NCBI RefSeq assembly: GCF_021234875.1
Contig: NZ_JAJQVM010000002.1
Location: 1 to 64,000, forward strand
DNA: 64,000 bases
Direction of reading: 5' to 3'
Origin: Marinibactrum halimedae
GTDB lineage: Bacteria; Pseudomonadota; Gammaproteobacteria; Pseudomonadales; Cellvibrionaceae
Shown here: positions 27,432 through 36,621 of the stretch, one piece after another
Numbering within the stretch: the first letter of the stretch is position 1
Layout: every line of letters begins with the position of its first letter
Notes under the pieces: generated by a model
What the model was told of the DNA's origin: nothing
The model's input: the letters and a program-made list of their open reading frames with translations, nothing else
Databases searched by the model: none
Translations under genes and position numbers: made by a program

Positions 27432-28091
27432 TTACGTACGATTTTTTCCTAATAAAGATACATCTCGTACAACCGCCTCCACGCTCCCAGAAGGGTATAC
27501 CAAAATATCTTGTCGAGCGGGATGAAACAGATAAATAGCCCCTGTGTGAGAAATATCGAGAGCGTCTACATTTGGACTTAGACCAGTCAGAGGTTGCCGA
27601 AAGGCATTCAACAATACCGGCAATTTTTCCACATGCACACCAAGGTAATGCTCACCAAGTGGACTTACAAAATCATGTAAACGTTCTGGTGTATCAAATT
27701 CAGGGTCTAAAGTAATAAAAACAAACTGCATCATTTTGTCATTATCGGCCAAACTCTGAATTTTTTGATAGCGCTGAACGGTTAAAGGACAAATATTACG
27801 ACAACGTGTAAAAATAAAAGACACCACCGTAGGCTGTTGCCGAAGATCTTGCCAAGAAATGGGCTCTCGCTTATCAGAGATCATAGTCACTACAGGCAAA
27901 GGCCGCGAGAGAGAGAACCCCCAAAGTGATTCATCACTTATTAATGAGGCACTTACATAGGAAAAAAAATGAGGAATAGAAAGAATAATTACCGTCAGTA
28001 CTAACAGTGATATACCTATTACTACGGCTAACGTCGACCTTACTTTCGATTTTTTTATCGATACCGGCATAATCGAAAAAGAACGTATCAT
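27432..28091 (-). CDS. SCO1/SenC family copper/thiol protein
   Basis: The 219-residue protein has one N-terminal membrane helix (VVIGISLLVLTVIILSIP) and a thioredoxin-like domain outside. The copper-binding residues of SCO proteins are present: Cys97 and Cys101 in FTRCRNICP and His182 in DISHTGAIYLFHP. FVFITLDPEFDTPERL is also typical. SCO proteins deliver copper to the CuA site of cytochrome oxidase or act as thiol reductases. No oxidase subunit is encoded in the window, so this may be an extra copy with another client. Confidence 0.88.
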   Translation of the reverse strand: MIRSFSIMPVSIKKSKVRSTLAVVIGISLLVLTVIILSIPHFFSYVSASLISDESLWGFSLSRPLPVVTMISDKREPISWQDLRQQPTVVSFIFTRCRNICPLTVQRYQKIQSLADNDKMMQFVFITLDPEFDTPERLHDFVSPLGEHYLGVHVEKLPVLLNAFRQPLTGLSPNVDALDISHTGAIYLFHPARQDILVYPSGSVEAVVRDVSLLGKNRT

Positions 28092-28525
28092 TGGCTTTCT
28101 TTCACCTTAGTATGAGGCCGGACATGGAACAGTCACTATATGTCACCCTTTTTTCTTATCTCTGTAGTGACCGAGCGCCTTCATTCTTTTCACTACCACT
28201 TTCATTCATAAACCTTTCATTCATAAACCTTTTATCGTTTGTTGGTTTACCCTGTCCAAAGTGTAGCCAACATTTTCCACTCTCGTCGAAAAGAGTGCCA
28301 ATCAAAAAAATACGAAGAAGCGACCCCCAAAAGTAGGCTCACCGAGTCTGCATACCACCTGTGAAATAACGCTTACTACGGTGTATTACTCCGACGTGAG
28401 TTAACAAAAACAATGGTTAACGGTGTCCGCTCGGGATAGAACTTCTTACCTTACCCTCACATAAGCAGTTACAACACAAAAGACAAGAATAAACCAATCG
28501 ACTTACATGAGTTTTGGGTGCAACG
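28092..28525. other. Intergenic region upstream of exported-protein genes
   Basis: No supported gene in 434 bases. It carries a perfect 15-base direct repeat (TTCATTCATAAACCT, 28201-28230). A frame at 28091-28336 has no family features. Confidence 0.5.
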
Positions 28526-28918
28526 ATGAAACAGAAAAACAGACTGATACATAACACGGCAAATCAATCGGGTTTTCCAAATGGCAATGCACATCCCCAC
28601 GCCACCTATTTAAAAACAATTAACACGAAGAAACACTGGTTTATAAATTGTGCTGTATTCACCACCATGGTAGCCAGTTCTTCCACTTTTGCACTGGATC
28701 TTTTGGTTGAAAAAAAGGTAGGTCAACAAACCACTCACGTCATCGAACACGTCAGCGGCAATAAGAACGGTACCTGTGCACACGGCGACCACAAACCAGC
28801 CACCGCCGCCTCATCAACCGCCCCTTCCATCGGTCATCAAGGGTCTCAAATCAATACACAAATCACCTCCACAGATGAAGAAGTCATCGATCAACTCGCC
28901 ACAGCCCACCTTCCCTAA
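28526..28918 (+). CDS. Small exported protein of unknown function
   Basis: The start at 28526 (MKQKNRLIHN) follows GGGTG and gives 130 residues. A hydrophobic stretch, HWFINCAVFTTMVASSSTFA (about 37-56), could be a signal sequence with a long N-region; A-x-A-like cleavage after STFALD is possible. The mature part is short and polar, with a His/Cys cluster GTCAHGDHKPA and a Ser/Thr-rich tail. I do not recognise a family. It lies 69 bases before the HExxH lipoprotein gene on the same strand and may be cotranscribed with it. Confidence 0.45.
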   Translation: MKQKNRLIHNTANQSGFPNGNAHPHATYLKTINTKKHWFINCAVFTTMVASSSTFALDLLVEKKVGQQTTHVIEHVSGNKNGTCAHGDHKPATAASSTAPSIGHQGSQINTQITSTDEEVIDQLATAHLP

Positions 28919-28987
28919 TTAACACGCAGGCTCATCGATTTTTCCCTTGTCAATCGGTGACAACACGACTTTGCAGTGGAGACCTTT

Positions 28988-30361
28988 ATGGAACTCAAAA
29001 AAATGATTGTGGCAATGTGCTTAACTTTGCCCATGATGACCCTCACCGCCTGCGGTGGTATTGGCGATGATAACGATAATGGTAACGGAGGCGACGTTGT
29101 TGATGACGGCAGTTCAGGCAGCAACCCCGGCGGCGGCTCTAATCCCGGTGGAGGAGGCGATAACTCCAACCCCGGCGACGACACTGACCCCGGTGATGGT
29201 TCTAATCCTGGCGACGGCTCTAACCCTGACGACGATACCGACCCCGGTGATGGTTCTAATCCTGGCGACGATAGCGACCCCGGCGACGGCTCTAACCCTG
29301 GCGACGATACCGACCCCGGCGACGGCTCTAACCCTGGCGACGGCTCTAACCCTGGCGACGATAGCGACCCCGGCGACGGCTCTAACCCTGGCGACGATAC
29401 TGACCCCGGCGACGACACTGATCCTGGTAATGACACCGATCCAGAACCTCCTGTGGATAACGAGCCCGATGAACCTTCAGCAGATGGCTACTTTGCAGAA
29501 TTTACCGACGCCAGTTGCGCCGACGGGCAATATCGTGAAGCTCTGCCAGACCTAAAAGTAGACCTCTCGCAAGTCATTAACGACATTGACGCGAAGGCAA
29601 ACCCCACTGCCGAAGAAATTGAGGCTGCAATGATGACCGTGCTAGACGCCGGCTACCCATATGGCGCTTTCATTGTACGTGAGTCACCCGGATTTGATCG
29701 TAGCTATAACTGTGGGTACAACTGGTCGAACCGAGGATATGGGTGGGAAAACTCATTCGGCCTTGCCGTTCACGAATGTGGCCATGCATTAGACGCGTAC
29801 TACAATGGCGGCAATACCTATTACTTATCAGAAGACTACGCCATTCCCGAAATGCGCAGAGACTATTTCTCACGGAACGAGCTCAGCGGCGATGAATACC
29901 ACAACCAAATACCCGATGCTGCCGCCAACAGCACCTATTTCGACATTGGCTCCACCACCGGCAACCAAGGTATTCAAACCATGTACGATGAATGGGCACA
30001 ATATGTTCATTCCGTTGCCCTAGATTATTTGCTCTATCAATACCCGCAAGGCCGACGTGATTTTTATTTGGAATACATGTTGAATTTTGCTTGGGCAGCA
30101 CCTCGCTACCTTATTTGGGCAAAAGAAAATCACCCCGATGACTTTGAACATATGATGGCAGACCCCGATGTTTTACAGGCCACTCTCGTGTTATGGGGGC
30201 AAACCTGGACGTATTACGATGCATTTATCAACAACACCAGCTGGACGCCATCGCAAGACGAAGAGCGTTACGTAGAAGCTATTCGGGATCCTAAATTGCA
30301 AAACATCATGAATGAAGTACGAATTAATTATGGCTGTAACGGAATAGACCAACCTGAATAA
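28988..30361 (+). CDS. Lipoprotein with PGD-repeat linker and HExxH metallopeptidase-like domain
   Basis: The start at 28988 follows GGAG by six bases, giving 457 residues. The signal peptide ends in the lipobox LTAC. Residues about 30-155 form a very acidic linker made of NPGDGS and DPGDDT units. The globular part has LAVHECGHALDAYY, a zinc-type HExxH (His262, Glu263, His266), followed by DEWAQYVHSVALDYLLYQYPQGRRDFYLEYML. A third zinc ligand is not certain; the Glu in YDEWAQY, some 75 residues on, is a candidate. I infer a surface-anchored zinc protease or relative. A terminator at 30413 follows. Confidence 0.7.
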   Translation: MELKKMIVAMCLTLPMMTLTACGGIGDDNDNGNGGDVVDDGSSGSNPGGGSNPGGGGDNSNPGDDTDPGDGSNPGDGSNPDDDTDPGDGSNPGDDSDPGDGSNPGDDTDPGDGSNPGDGSNPGDDSDPGDGSNPGDDTDPGDDTDPGNDTDPEPPVDNEPDEPSADGYFAEFTDASCADGQYREALPDLKVDLSQVINDIDAKANPTAEEIEAAMMTVLDAGYPYGAFIVRESPGFDRSYNCGYNWSNRGYGWENSFGLAVHECGHALDAYYNGGNTYYLSEDYAIPEMRRDYFSRNELSGDEYHNQIPDAAANSTYFDIGSTTGNQGIQTMYDEWAQYVHSVALDYLLYQYPQGRRDFYLEYMLNFAWAAPRYLIWAKENHPDDFEHMMADPDVLQATLVLWGQTWTYYDAFINNTSWTPSQDEERYVEAIRDPKLQNIMNEVRINYGCNGIDQPE

Positions 30362-30412
30362 GGCACTAAAAAATCAAAAAATAAATAAGCCTTAAAAAGA
30401 ACGCTTCTTCTT

Positions 30413-30434
30413 GGCCCCTTTGGGGGCCTTTTTT
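30413..30434 (+). terminator. Rho-independent terminator
   Basis: GGCCCC, loop TTTG, GGGGCC, then six T, 52 bases after the HExxH lipoprotein stop. Confidence 0.92.
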
Positions 30435-30527
30435 AATTCACCCCTATAACAATCTAAAACCCCACATGCAATTTTTCACATCTGATGCAGTAATAAAATT
30501 ATCGCAGCCAGATACAAAACATCAGCA

Positions 30528-30674
30528 ATGACGAAGGTTTCGAATTTTGAGGAGATGATACTCCCCTGGAAAAAGCTTTGTGAAGCGATTGAGCCTTTTT
30601 ATCCTAAACCTTCAAAGCTAGGCGGTCACTCAACCGTGGGCAATAGCATCTTAAAGATCAAAAGGAATGTCTGA
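30528..30674 (+). pseudogene. IS5-family transposase N-terminal remnant
   Basis: An open frame of 48 codons reads MTKVSNFEEMILPWKKLCEAI, then EPFYPKPSKLGGH. This matches the start of IS5-type transposases (a Met-x-x-hydrophobic-Pro-Trp segment, then IEP.YPK). After about 30 residues the resemblance ends and the frame stops, so only the 5' end of the element's gene survives. No inverted repeats were identified. It is a scar of a past insertion and deletion between the two protease-type genes. Confidence 0.7.
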
Positions 30675-30741
30675 TTGGGATATGTGTCACCTCCTCTGAT
30701 TAGAACCAGCTTCTGAAAGAAATGACACAGAAATTTGAACA

Positions 30742-31254
30742 CTACCAATAAACCACCTCAAGCACTTCAAAATCATCCATAGAATGGATATACATCCTCA
30801 ACTGATAATAAAACATGAGTCCCCCTCGGCTATAATAATGCACTTTAAAAAGTGAAACCGGGCCTTTTGCTTTAATGGTTTTTTTCAAAATGGTTTTTCT
30901 TGGCTCTTTTCCAAAACGCTTATAAACCTGCTTTTTCAGCTCCGGGGAAATCACCACCGATAGATTATTTTTACTTCGGTAATCATCTTCCGAGTTTAAA
31001 AACATAACGCCATCATCAAACCCAATGGATTCCACCTTGAAATACACTTCGCCTTCAAACGCCTTTGGATAGTTTTTTTTGGCTTGCTCTCTTACCGCTG
31101 CCGTATCCACATATTCAAAAGCACTTCTCTGAATTTCTTTATATTTAATAAACTTATTCTCTGTTGCAGCGCATCCACACAATACCAGAGCCAAAAACCA
31201 ACAAATCACCTTCCAACTATTTTTCTTATCTTTTTTTTCATACTCCCCTTTCAT
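30742..31254 (-). CDS. Putative lipoprotein of unknown function
   Basis: The 170-residue product has a charged N-terminus, a hydrophobic helix and the lipobox LCGC (Cys28) followed by AATENK, so it should be lipidated and envelope-bound. The mature part is rich in Lys and aromatic residues (VYKRFGKEPRKTILKK, YYSRGGLMFYYQLRMYIH) and looks like a mixed alpha/beta domain. I recognise no family. It stands alone, opposite in direction to the subtilase gene, next to the IS5 scar, and its A/T-rich codon use suggests it may have been acquired. Confidence 0.6.
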   Translation of the reverse strand: MKGEYEKKDKKNSWKVICWFLALVLCGCAATENKFIKYKEIQRSAFEYVDTAAVREQAKKNYPKAFEGEVYFKVESIGFDDGVMFLNSEDDYRSKNNLSVVISPELKKQVYKRFGKEPRKTILKKTIKAKGPVSLFKVHYYSRGGLMFYYQLRMYIHSMDDFEVLEVVYW

Positions 31255-31578
31255 ATTTCTCTCCCATATTTTTCAGCACTCTCAATTAAGAAAATGGCGC
31301 AGTATAAACCAATGGAAAGCCACAAGGAAATTAATGCGCAACAACATTTTATGGCGTAAAAAAACGCCTTTCGCTTGAGGATGCAGGTTAATTATTCGTC
31401 AAATATTTGTTGCGATAGTATGCAACGCTTTTCTGAAAATCATATGAATAAAAACGTCTCGACTTCCCAACTGGGTAAGTTAAGAAAACGATGTTCTCAC
31501 GATTCTTCGATTCATGATGTTCTGCGGTATAGATGATTTCTCACTGAAACGAGAATTGCCAACTGTAAAGGAAGGAAC
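31255..31578. other. Divergent promoter region, lipoprotein / subtilase
   Basis: These 324 bases hold no supported gene. A ribosome-binding site (AAGGAAGGAAC) precedes the subtilase ATG. No strong palindrome was seen. Confidence 0.45.
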
Positions 31579-34500
31579 ATGAAACGATTTCTCTTAGTAC
31601 CCATTAGCGTTTTGTCTGCGGCCATCGGGCTAAATGCATATGGCCAATCTGAAGCGCTCAGTCTGTCTGAAAGCAGTCAACAAGTAAAAGTGGTTAGCTC
31701 TGCCGTACAAGCTAACGAAATGGCACAAAAAGCCGCACAGGCAAAAAAGACAAGAAATCAAAAATCAGCGTCTACTTTTTCAATTGAGAGTGTTGACGTT
31801 AGCAGCCCCACAGCGGTGTATATTATTCGCTTAAAAGATCCGGCGGTTGCTGCTTATAGTGGTGGCATCGCAGGCTTTAGCGCCACCAACCCAGAAATGA
31901 CGGGCGAAAAGAAATTAGATTTATCTGCCGCACCCAGTGTGGCCTACTCAAACTTTTTAGAACAACAACAAGCCCGTGTAACCAAAGAGTTTGATGCCTC
32001 TATTGGACGCCGGTTATCACCCAAATTCTCTTATAAAAACGTTTTCAATGGGATGGCCATTGAATTAACGGCATCAGAAGCCAAGCAATTACAGTCACAC
32101 CCTGATGTATTGAGTATCGAAGAAGAACGTTGGGAAGTTCCTCTAACTGATGCAGGCCCCGCCTGGATTGGCGCCGATTATATTTGGAACGGGGGAGTTG
32201 GCGATTACTTCTCCTACCCTTGGTGTTATAAATTTGAAGGCTCACAAGGCGAAGACATGGTCGTGGCCATTCTAGATTCGGGTATTAATTCCGATCACCC
32301 TTCGTTTGCCGATATTGGCGGTGACGGCTATGACCACACCAACCCACTGGGTTCTGGGAATTATTTACCCGGCAGCTACTGTGACACTGAAGACCCCACA
32401 TTTTGTAACGATAAATTAATTGGTGCCTGGGGGTTCACAAAAGAGCTAGGCGACCCCACTTCACCGGAAGACTCAGACGGCCACGGCAGCCATACCGCCA
32501 GTACGGTTGCCGGTAACGTGGTCAATGACATCACCGTTTACGCGCCCACTACCTCTTTAATGCGCGAGTCAATCAGCGGCGTAGCCCCTCACGCCAATAT
32601 CATTGCTTACGATGTGTGTGTCGACTCTTGTCCTGGCTCTGCCTTGCTAGCCGCTGTGGAGCAGGTGGTGATCGATGCCTCCAACTTGCCCAACGGTATT
32701 CAGGCACTGAACTATTCCATTTCAGGGGGAGAAGATCCTTATAATGATGCGGTGGAGCTCGGGTTTCTCAACGCGTCGAATGCTGGTATTTTTGTTTCAG
32801 CTTCCGCCGGCAACAGCGGCCCAACGGCCTCTACTGTCGCCCACCGCTCACCTTGGGTCGCCACAGTTGGAGCCTCCACACATAACCGTGCTGTATTGAA
32901 TTCACTGGACGACATGACCAGTGATGGCGAGTCTTTACCAGCATTAATCGGCTCAGGCTTCACAACTAGCCTTGGCGCTACCCCTATCGTACACGCCAAA
33001 AATTTTCCCACCGACAATGGCAGCATCAATGATCTTGACCCCGGACAATGTTTAGAACCTTTCCCAGCAGGACACTTCGATGGTCAAATCGTAGTGTGTG
33101 ATCGCGGGGAGATTGCCCGAACAGCCAAAGGCATCAATGTGGCGGCCGGAGGAGCGTCAGGTTTTGTCTTGGCCAATCTGGAAGCCAACGGCAATTCTGT
33201 ATCAAACGATGCTCATGTGATTCCAGCGGTGCATTTGGGTGTGGATAACGCCAATATTCTGAAAGATTGGCTGGATAACAACACCAACACCATGGCCAGC
33301 ATTAGTGGTGGCGAGGTGGATGTCGCCGATGCTTACGGTGATATCATGGCAGGCTTCAGCTCACGCGGACCAAATACAACCGACGATATTTTAAAACCTG
33401 ACGTCACCGCGCCAGGTGTGAATATTATTGCTGCTGTCGCCTCCACCGAAGGTGCCATCGCCCCTGAATATGGGTTTTTAAGCGGAACCTCGATGTCCAG
33501 CCCACATAATGCGGGGGCGGCTGCGCTGATTTCTGCAATAAAACCCAAGTGGTCACCCCATGCCATTAAGTCGGCGATGATGATGACCAGCACCACGGAC
33601 TTCACCTTCAAAGAAGATGGGATGACACCCACCGACCCATTTGATTTGGGCGCGGGCCGCATTGATTTAACCAAAGTGGCAAATAGCAGTTTAGTTTTGG
33701 AAGAAACCACCGAAAACTTTCTTGCTGCTAATCCAGCCATCGGCGGTGACCCTAAAACTCTCAACATTGCGAGCATGCAAAACAGTAATTGCGTGGGGTT
33801 TTGCACTTGGGAGAGGACGGTAACCAATACCAGTGAGAAGCGGTATGGCGTCTGGTCACTATATGCTGATATGGATGATTTAAGCTCGAATGTGAAACTT
33901 CGGGTTAAACCGCAATTCTTATCAATCCCCCCTGGCGAAAGCGCAAAGATTCAGATTTTTGCAGATACCACAACAGCCGATGACATTTGGCAGTTCGGCA
34001 AGTTGAGTTTAGATCCCTTTGGTCGGCACTCTGGTCCGCCTCTGCATATGCCCATCGCCATCAAGCCCAGCGTCAGCTCTAATGATACTGTATTGGTGAA
34101 AACGGTAGATCAAGCTCAAGCCAGCCCTGGCGATATTTTGAATTACACCGTCACTCTAACCAATAGCCAGTTTACCGATACCATTACCCTAACGGATATG
34201 ATTCCCAAATTTCAAAACGCGATCCCAAGCTCATTAAATGTGGACGTCGTTAACGGCACCACTATTGATGATTTTGTGTATAAAAAAAGCAATAAAACCC
34301 TCTCTTGGAGCGGCATATTGCAAGCGGGTAGTTTAGCGATCAATGAATCGCCTGCGCCATTTGGGTATGTACCGATGTCTGACTTTACAACGCCATTTGG
34401 GTGCCCCAGTAACTGCGATGATGGCGGGTTTGTTCTCAACGTACCTACCTTTACTTACAACGGCGAAAGTTATTCGCAAGTGATTTGGTCTGTCAACGGT

Positions 34501-35055
34501 ACACTGCAAGCCGGTTCTGTCGGGGGCGCGCCAACATCGGCTTTAAATAGCCCATTACCCAGCACATCACCGCCAAATAATCTACTCGCCCCCTTCTGGA
34601 CCGATTTGGATATGGGCTCTGATGGAGATGGTGCGGAATGGTACGTCGCTGTATTAACGGCGGGCCCAAATGAGTACACCATTTACGAATGGAATAATAT
34701 TCCGCTATTTGGTGATGATACTCGACGTTATACCTTTCAGGTTTGGGTACAAAACGGTGATTCCGGCAATATTTGGTTTGTTTACCAAAATATGGATGAT
34801 GTAGACAATATTAATTATTCCGTCGGCATTGAAGACGAAACAGGACTAAACGGTGACAGCTATCACTTTAACGGCACTGGGAATACACCAACTCCCGGTA
34901 TTGATTTGGAAGTCAGCACTCTCACCGGTGGTAGTGCCACATTCACTTACAAAACGCGTGTTGGAAAATGTAAAAAACCCATGGTGAATTTTGTTGAAAT
35001 CACCAGCGAAGGTGAAACAGAAGAAGCCATCACCACAACCGCATGTAAACAATAA
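31579..35055 (+). CDS. Secreted subtilisin-like serine protease (S8)
   Basis: The 1158-residue preproprotein has a signal peptide (about 1-22) and an inhibitor-type propeptide (about 75-185, ending LQSHPDVLSIEEER). Its S8 catalytic domain has Asp233 (LDSGINSDHP), His302 (GHGSHTAS), oxyanion Asn412 (SAGNSGP) and Ser638 (GTSMSSPH). A protease-associated insert lies between the Asn and Ser (about 450-600). After it come a DUF11-like module (VDQAQASPGDILNYTVTLTN) and a NIDO-like beta module (NNLLAPFWTDLDMG, YTFQVWVQNGD). It degrades proteins outside the cell. The C-terminal modules may attach it to a surface or to a secretion route. A strong terminator follows at 35066. Confidence 0.93.
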   Translation: MKRFLLVPISVLSAAIGLNAYGQSEALSLSESSQQVKVVSSAVQANEMAQKAAQAKKTRNQKSASTFSIESVDVSSPTAVYIIRLKDPAVAAYSGGIAGFSATNPEMTGEKKLDLSAAPSVAYSNFLEQQQARVTKEFDASIGRRLSPKFSYKNVFNGMAIELTASEAKQLQSHPDVLSIEEERWEVPLTDAGPAWIGADYIWNGGVGDYFSYPWCYKFEGSQGEDMVVAILDSGINSDHPSFADIGGDGYDHTNPLGSGNYLPGSYCDTEDPTFCNDKLIGAWGFTKELGDPTSPEDSDGHGSHTASTVAGNVVNDITVYAPTTSLMRESISGVAPHANIIAYDVCVDSCPGSALLAAVEQVVIDASNLPNGIQALNYSISGGEDPYNDAVELGFLNASNAGIFVSASAGNSGPTASTVAHRSPWVATVGASTHNRAVLNSLDDMTSDGESLPALIGSGFTTSLGATPIVHAKNFPTDNGSINDLDPGQCLEPFPAGHFDGQIVVCDRGEIARTAKGINVAAGGASGFVLANLEANGNSVSNDAHVIPAVHLGVDNANILKDWLDNNTNTMASISGGEVDVADAYGDIMAGFSSRGPNTTDDILKPDVTAPGVNIIAAVASTEGAIAPEYGFLSGTSMSSPHNAGAAALISAIKPKWSPHAIKSAMMMTSTTDFTFKEDGMTPTDPFDLGAGRIDLTKVANSSLVLEETTENFLAANPAIGGDPKTLNIASMQNSNCVGFCTWERTVTNTSEKRYGVWSLYADMDDLSSNVKLRVKPQFLSIPPGESAKIQIFADTTTADDIWQFGKLSLDPFGRHSGPPLHMPIAIKPSVSSNDTVLVKTVDQAQASPGDILNYTVTLTNSQFTDTITLTDMIPKFQNAIPSSLNVDVVNGTTIDDFVYKKSNKTLSWSGILQAGSLAINESPAPFGYVPMSDFTTPFGCPSNCDDGGFVLNVPTFTYNGESYSQVIWSVNGTLQAGSVGGAPTSALNSPLPSTSPPNNLLAPFWTDLDMGSDGDGAEWYVAVLTAGPNEYTIYEWNNIPLFGDDTRRYTFQVWVQNGDSGNIWFVYQNMDDVDNINYSVGIEDETGLNGDSYHFNGTGNTPTPGIDLEVSTLTGGSATFTYKTRVGKCKKPMVNFVEITSEGETEEAITTTACKQ

Positions 35056-35065
35056 TCTCAATTTA

Positions 35066-35096
35066 AGTAACCCGAGGTAACTCGGGTTACTTTTTT
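35066..35096 (+). terminator. Rho-independent terminator after the subtilase
   Basis: AGTAACCCGAG, loop GTAA, CTCGGGTTACT, then a run of T: an 11-base perfect stem ending the subtilase transcript. Confidence 0.95.
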
Positions 35097-35153
35097 ATCC
35101 TTTTTATTGTTCGGGTACAATCTTCCCTAAACTCAACCTCTAACTACATCAGA

Positions 35154-35209
35154 CCCTAAATACATCACACCCTAAATACATCACACCCTAAATACATCAC
35201 ACCCTAAAA
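35154..35209. repeat. 16-base tandem repeat, 3.5 units
   Basis: CCCTAAATACATCACA is repeated three times exactly with a partial fourth copy, in the spacer after the terminator and before the DUF3482 gene's stop. Confidence 0.92.
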
Positions 35210-35211
35210 AA

Positions 35212-36621
35212 TTATTGCACAACAAAATACTTCAACAATAACTGATTAATTTTCGGCTGCTGCCGCTCCATGAGTGTACGCTGTCCTTTACATTGTAACC
35301 ACGATGCCATTTTCAACGCGTCTGTCTTAGGCAGTTCACTCATTCGCTGCTTTAAGTCCCAATCCTGCATTTGTATTTCATCTCTTCTGGCATGATTACG
35401 ACACACCATTTCATTTAAATGATGTAACCCTCGGCCTAAAAACACCCAACCAAATTGCGAATTTTTTATGGGTCCCAAGATAACTTCACGTCCGCCAGTA
35501 GGAATGATTTCCCCTATTTTTATTTTCGCCAAGTTTTCTCGAAACCACCAACTGCTGCCCGCTGCGACAATAGAGCCACTTAACGCCCCCAACATAAGAG
35601 ATGAACCACCCAAACCAACATCTAACAATGCTCCTGCTGCTGCACCTCCACCGGCACTGAGCCACAGTAATTGTTTTTTATCCAAGCCCCAGACCACCCA
35701 ATCTTCTTGATTAAATAAATCGCTTTTTTCCAGTGTCAATGACTTACTCTCATACACCATGTGATGGTGACGGAGCTGTGTTTCTATTTTTTTTCGCACT
35801 GAGGATTCAATGGTTTTTACGGCAGCCTTTAATTTTACTTCCAATGCCTGACTCACGGCTTCAGGAATGGTCTCTCCCGGTATCCGAGTACTCACCTGGT
35901 GACATAGCGCATCAATACAAGCCGTCGTTAATAGAGAAACGGCTTGTTCGACTCGCTGTGCTCGATCCTGTTTTAACGCCTGTACAGCCGCGTTAATTGA
36001 TGGCTGCCAATGCTTATCCAATAACGCGAATGAACCAATTAATTCTATGTGATCAGAAAAACCGGCTGTCATAGGGTCGAACACTCGCACCAAACTAAAA
36101 AATTGATCTAGCGCTTGTCGCCATTGCTCTACATAGGTATTGCCTGAAATAGGGTTAATCACCGCCATACGTGGTTGACCACTCCAGCGTAAAATTTCCA
36201 TTTCATGCTCATATTCCGGACGGTAGGGCGTTGCTCCATCGACCACATATAAAATGGCAGCGCCTTCCACAATGGGCTTAAGCAATTCTAATTCATCGTG
36301 AAACCGTTCTGGGTTATGAGGCTGGCGAACAAATTGTGCTAACACTTGTTTTCGGTCACCGGCATGCACACTCATGGATTGCAGTTGCTGTAACAATGCT
36401 CTTGCTCTCTGAAAGCCGGGCGTATCAATTAATTCATAGCACTCGCGTCCGTCCAAACGCATGGGAAACGACTGGGCAACCTCGGTGGTGCCGGAAACAG
36501 AAGAAATTTGCACACTGTCATTTTGAGTCAGCGTCGCCACTAAACTGGATTTCCCTTTATTGGGGTGGCCCACTACGGCAAACTTGGGAACAGTATTCGT
36601 TTTTGGCTGATCGCCCATCAT
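35212..36621 (-). CDS. GTPase with C-terminal DUF3482 domain
   Basis: The 469-residue protein starts with an Era/YihA-like GTPase domain: P-loop GHPNKGKSS (18-26), a Thr in SVSGTTEVA for switch I and IDTPGF (65-70) as G3. The C-terminal half has a Gly/Ala-rich hydrophobic hairpin (LLWLSAGGGAAAGALLDVGLGGSSLMLGALSGSIVAAGS) that can enter membrane. This is DUF3482. It is coupled by a four-base overlap to the DUF2868 gene upstream, a pairing conserved in gammaproteobacteria. The two probably form a membrane-associated GTPase system of unknown task. Confidence 0.9.
   Translation of the reverse strand: MMGDQPKTNTVPKFAVVGHPNKGKSSLVATLTQNDSVQISSVSGTTEVAQSFPMRLDGRECYELIDTPGFQRARALLQQLQSMSVHAGDRKQVLAQFVRQPHNPERFHDELELLKPIVEGAAILYVVDGATPYRPEYEHEMEILRWSGQPRMAVINPISGNTYVEQWRQALDQFFSLVRVFDPMTAGFSDHIELIGSFALLDKHWQPSINAAVQALKQDRAQRVEQAVSLLTTACIDALCHQVSTRIPGETIPEAVSQALEVKLKAAVKTIESSVRKKIETQLRHHHMVYESKSLTLEKSDLFNQEDWVVWGLDKKQLLWLSAGGGAAAGALLDVGLGGSSLMLGALSGSIVAAGSSWWFRENLAKIKIGEIIPTGGREVILGPIKNSQFGWVFLGRGLHHLNEMVCRNHARRDEIQMQDWDLKQRMSELPKTDALKMASWLQCKGQRTLMERQQPKINQLLLKYFVVQ

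Noticed and set aside
28091-28336. Plus-strand 81-codon frame upstream of the exported-protein genes
   Set aside because: It contains the 15-base direct repeat, has no ribosome-binding site and no family features.
28915-29436. Minus-strand frame with SPGLEPSPGS repeats
   Set aside because: It is the antisense reading of the PGD-repeat linker of the HExxH lipoprotein; the repeats keep the frame open.
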